A DNA stretch of 64,000 nt from Rahnella woolbedingensis (GTDB lineage: Bacteria; Pseudomonadota; Gammaproteobacteria; Enterobacterales; Enterobacteriaceae): contig NZ_RAHH01000005.1 of assembly GCF_003602095.1 (NCBI RefSeq), positions 159,615 to 223,614 on the forward strand, in the 5' to 3' direction. Every line of letters starts with the position of its first letter. The first letter of the stretch is position 1. Below are positions 62,377 through 64,000 of this stretch, one piece after another. Below the pieces are notes generated by a model. The model did not search any database. It saw nothing but the letters and a program-made list of their open reading frames with translations, and was not told where the DNA came from. The position numbers were made by a program, and so were the translations under genes.

Positions 62377-63101
62377 CACAAGTTACGCGACCATTGCCAG
62401 CGATGACGATTACCCGCACTCACATCAAATACCGGAGTAGCTGAAAGATAGCCGCGCAGGAACTGAAGACTCTGCGTAAGAGGTAACCTCTGATGTTCAT
62501 CAGGCATAGAAACACGCTCACACTGCAAAGTATCGCCAGCCGTTAGTATTATTGCCACCGCATAAGGGAGAAACTCAGAATTAACCGATTCATTATATAT
62601 CGCAGGGATCTGTCCGTCGAAATCAACCAGCATAATGCGGGAAGCTCCCGCTGATAACATTGATTGTGCTTCCAGCATCCCCTGCTGAAAACTGTCATCA
62701 CCTGCCGCTAATGAAGTCACTGGCAGAGGATTTTTGCCGGTAATCGTTAGCCACCCCGCTGCAGTATTATGTACTGACATCGAAAACTCAGTCGGTGAAA
62801 CAGGCTCTTCATTTGCTAAATTATGCAAAATTCGCCCTGTTTTTTCGAGTTCACCGTGACGACTGGTAAAAATGGCTGCGTCGACTTTATAATTCTCGAG
62901 CAATGAAAGACCGATATCCACGGCAAAACGACTTCCGATGCTCATGCGACGTGCGGTCATCATCGGAATTTGCGCGCTTTTAGGGATTTCCCCCGAGAAT
63001 TTATCTGCATCAGGCCGATGGGCCCACTGGATCCAGTGTTCGCAACTGTTAACTCCCGGAGCAAGAGCCCGCCAGTCAAGCATATCCAGTGTGAATTTCA
63101 T
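62376..63101 (-). CDS. apeC: Ketosynthase-like chain length factor ApeC
   Basis: A 241-residue protein matching the short beta-ketoacyl synthase N-terminal family (PF13723 type): ARRMSIGSRFAVDIGLSLLE near residue 50, FSMSVHNTAAGWLTITGKN near 106 and VTSLAAGDDSFQQGMLEAQS near 128. The position of the ketosynthase nucleophile reads SLAAGD with no Cys, so it is not itself catalytic. Its partner should be ApeO. It is the first gene of the operon in this window. Confidence 0.87.
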   Translation of the reverse strand: MKFTLDMLDWRALAPGVNSCEHWIQWAHRPDADKFSGEIPKSAQIPMMTARRMSIGSRFAVDIGLSLLENYKVDAAIFTSRHGELEKTGRILHNLANEEPVSPTEFSMSVHNTAAGWLTITGKNPLPVTSLAAGDDSFQQGMLEAQSMLSAGASRIMLVDFDGQIPAIYNESVNSEFLPYAVAIILTAGDTLQCERVSMPDEHQRLPLTQSLQFLRGYLSATPVFDVSAGNRHRWQWSRNL

Positions 63102-63480
63102 GATGAGTGATCTTCGTAAATTATCTGAAATAAGACTTTATGATATTTCATAGAAAGTTGCATCTGTAATTTGTCGGCATATTACTCAGAACTATGGATT
63201 TCACTTAAAATTCCACAGTCAGTTATATTGTGGCCTCATTTATTTATCCTAATATAAACAAATTACTCTCAGGATGAATGACGCCCAATTATCAAACTTT
63301 CAGGAATATAAAAATAATATGACTGATAACAATTACTATTTTGTAAGAATAATTATTTCGAATTAATAAAACCTATTTAACTGAAGGGACTAACAGAGTA
63401 ATAAATAGCGGAATGAGAGTCTCAACAAGAAAACTATACGGCGAGAAAGGCTGTTTGATCTTTAAATTCGTAAAAACAGA
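63102..63480. other. A+T-rich region upstream of the APE operon
   Basis: About 380 bp without a credible gene on either strand. It should contain the promoter of the apeC-apeR-PPTase operon on the minus strand. Several A+T-rich hexamers are possible, but I cannot single out one with confidence, and I see no other conserved element. Confidence 0.4.
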
Positions 63481-63483
63481 TGC

Positions 63484-63516
63484 AAAAAACCCCTGAATCT
63501 TTCGATTCAGGGGTTA
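63484..63516 (-). terminator. Terminator of the rRNA-tRNA-Asp operon
   Basis: On the minus strand AACCCCTGAATC / GATTCAGGGGTT with a GAAA-type loop is followed by TTTTTTG. It begins 10 bp beyond the tRNA-Asp 3' end. Confidence 0.9.
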
Positions 63517-63525
63517 TGCAATAAT

Positions 63526-63602
63526 TGGCGGAACGGACGGGGCTCGAACCCGCGACCCCCTGCGTGACAGGCAGGTATTCTAACCAACTGAACTACCGCT
63601 CC
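63526..63602 (-). tRNA. aspU: tRNA-Asp (GTC), aspU position
   Basis: A 77-nt tRNA on the minus strand, base-for-base identical to the copy at 30531-30607 (GGAGCGGTAGTTCAGTTGG..., anticodon GTC, encoded CCA). It is the distal gene of the ribosomal RNA operon, as aspU is in E. coli rrnH. Confidence 0.97.
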
Positions 63603-63698
63603 ACCGGTTCTTTCACACGCATCAGCAATCGGCTGATACCTGCTTGTTCCTGTTATTTTCCTTGTCAGGGGAAAAGGAACACGTTCTTTACTAATTTG

Positions 63699-63818
63699 AT
63701 GCCTGGCAGTTCCCTACTCTCGCATGGGGAGACCCCACACTACCATCGGCGCTACGGCGTTTCACTTCTGAGTTCGGCATGGGGTCAGGTGGGACCACCG
63801 CGCTACTGCCGCCAGGCA
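63699..63818 (-). rRNA. rrf: 5S ribosomal RNA
   Basis: 120 nt matching E. coli 5S on the minus strand: it begins TGCCTGGCGGCAGTAGCGCG, contains GGTCCCACCTGACCCCATGC and GATGGTAGTGTGGGGTCTCC, and ends CTGCCAGGCAT. Complementary ends pair as expected. Confidence 0.97.
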
Positions 63819-63944
63819 AATTCTGTTTCATTCATACCGCTCACCTTAAATCAGGATTGCACTACGAACCAATCTCGGAACATTCAGCTGAAAATCTACT
63901 CTTGCGAGCCTGTCTCTCAAATCAAAACACCTTTGGTGTTGTAA

Positions 63945-64000
63945 GGTTAAGCCTCTCGGGTCATTAGTACTGGTTAGCTCAATGCATCGCTGCACTTACA
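63945..64000 (-). rRNA. rrl: 23S ribosomal RNA, 3' end only
   Basis: On the minus strand the sequence reads TGTAAGTGCAGCGATGCATT, GAGCTAACCAGTACTAATGA and CCCGAGAGGCTTAACC. This is the 3' terminal segment of 23S, with a few differences from E. coli. The rest of the gene lies beyond 64000. The 23S-5S spacer is 63819-63944. Confidence 0.93.

Noticed and set aside
1..64000. CRISPR array, insertion sequence or toxin-antitoxin pair
   Set aside because: No regularly spaced repeats of array type, no transposase-like frame and no small overlapping gene pair of TA type were seen in the window.

Overview
The window is chromosomal DNA of a gammaproteobacterium of the order Enterobacterales. The gene set and order suggest a Yersiniaceae-type organism (Rahnella, Rouxiella, Ewingella, Serratia or similar), but the genus is inference. 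The backbone follows an E. coli K-12 neighbourhood: gmhA-fadE, yafV, aspV(tRNA-Asp)-dnaQ-rnhA-yafS-gloB-mltD-yafD, dkgB, then a second tRNA-Asp, 5S and 23S rRNA (the aspU/rrnH end). Blocks absent from the E. coli locus are slotted between these landmarks.

Positions 1-5500 hold the 5' end of gmhA, fadE with a FadR-type operator, an ERIC repeat, a lone carbohydrate porin and yehS. Positions 5500-12500 hold a methionine (5'-methylthioadenosine) salvage set. mtnK diverges from mtnA across a MetJ box, mtnBCD run on the minus strand, and a methionine aminotransferase (ybdL/mtnE type) overlaps the omega-amidase yafV. A DUF1993 protein follows.

Positions 13200-30500 form a purine/ureide catabolic island. 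First comes a CTP-synthase-like amidotransferase relative that has lost its catalytic Cys and His. A long minus-strand operon then carries an amino-acid-type ABC transporter (hpxFGHI), an aminotransferase (hpxJ), allantoate amidohydrolase (hpxK), OHCU decarboxylase and HIU hydrolase. Next are the RpiR regulator hpxU, the plus-strand hpxWXYZ operon (oxamate/amidase branch), hpxSAB (GntR regulator, allantoin racemase, allantoinase) and an NCS1 permease. Sigma-54-type promoters precede hpxF and hpxW, and three GTATAC boxes separate hpxS from the permease. Together these genes take hydroxyisourate or allantoin to glyoxylate and ammonia. No urate hydroxylase or xanthine dehydrogenase is present.

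Positions 30500-36600 hold tRNA-Asp, dnaQ and rnhA. An agmatine-to-putrescine cassette (aguA, aguB, an APC permease and a LysR regulator) separates dnaQ from rnhA. Positions 36600-41600 are an A+T-rich insertion with a ToxR-like membrane regulator and FidL-like partner, a second winged-helix protein without a membrane anchor, a methyl-accepting chemotaxis protein and an orphan gene. Positions 41600-48700 return to backbone (yafS, gloB, mltD, yafD, an MFS exporter with a divergent LysR gene, dkgB).

Positions 48800-63100 are a single minus-strand aryl polyene (APE) operon, apeC to apeR plus a phosphopantetheinyl transferase. It lies directly before tRNA-Asp, 5S and the 3' end of 23S rRNA.

The least explained structure is a family of ~250-280-nt hairpin-rich repeats. 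Four copies occur as two convergent pairs (about 7896-8440 and 25817-26340), and each pair exactly fills the gap between two convergent gene 3' ends.
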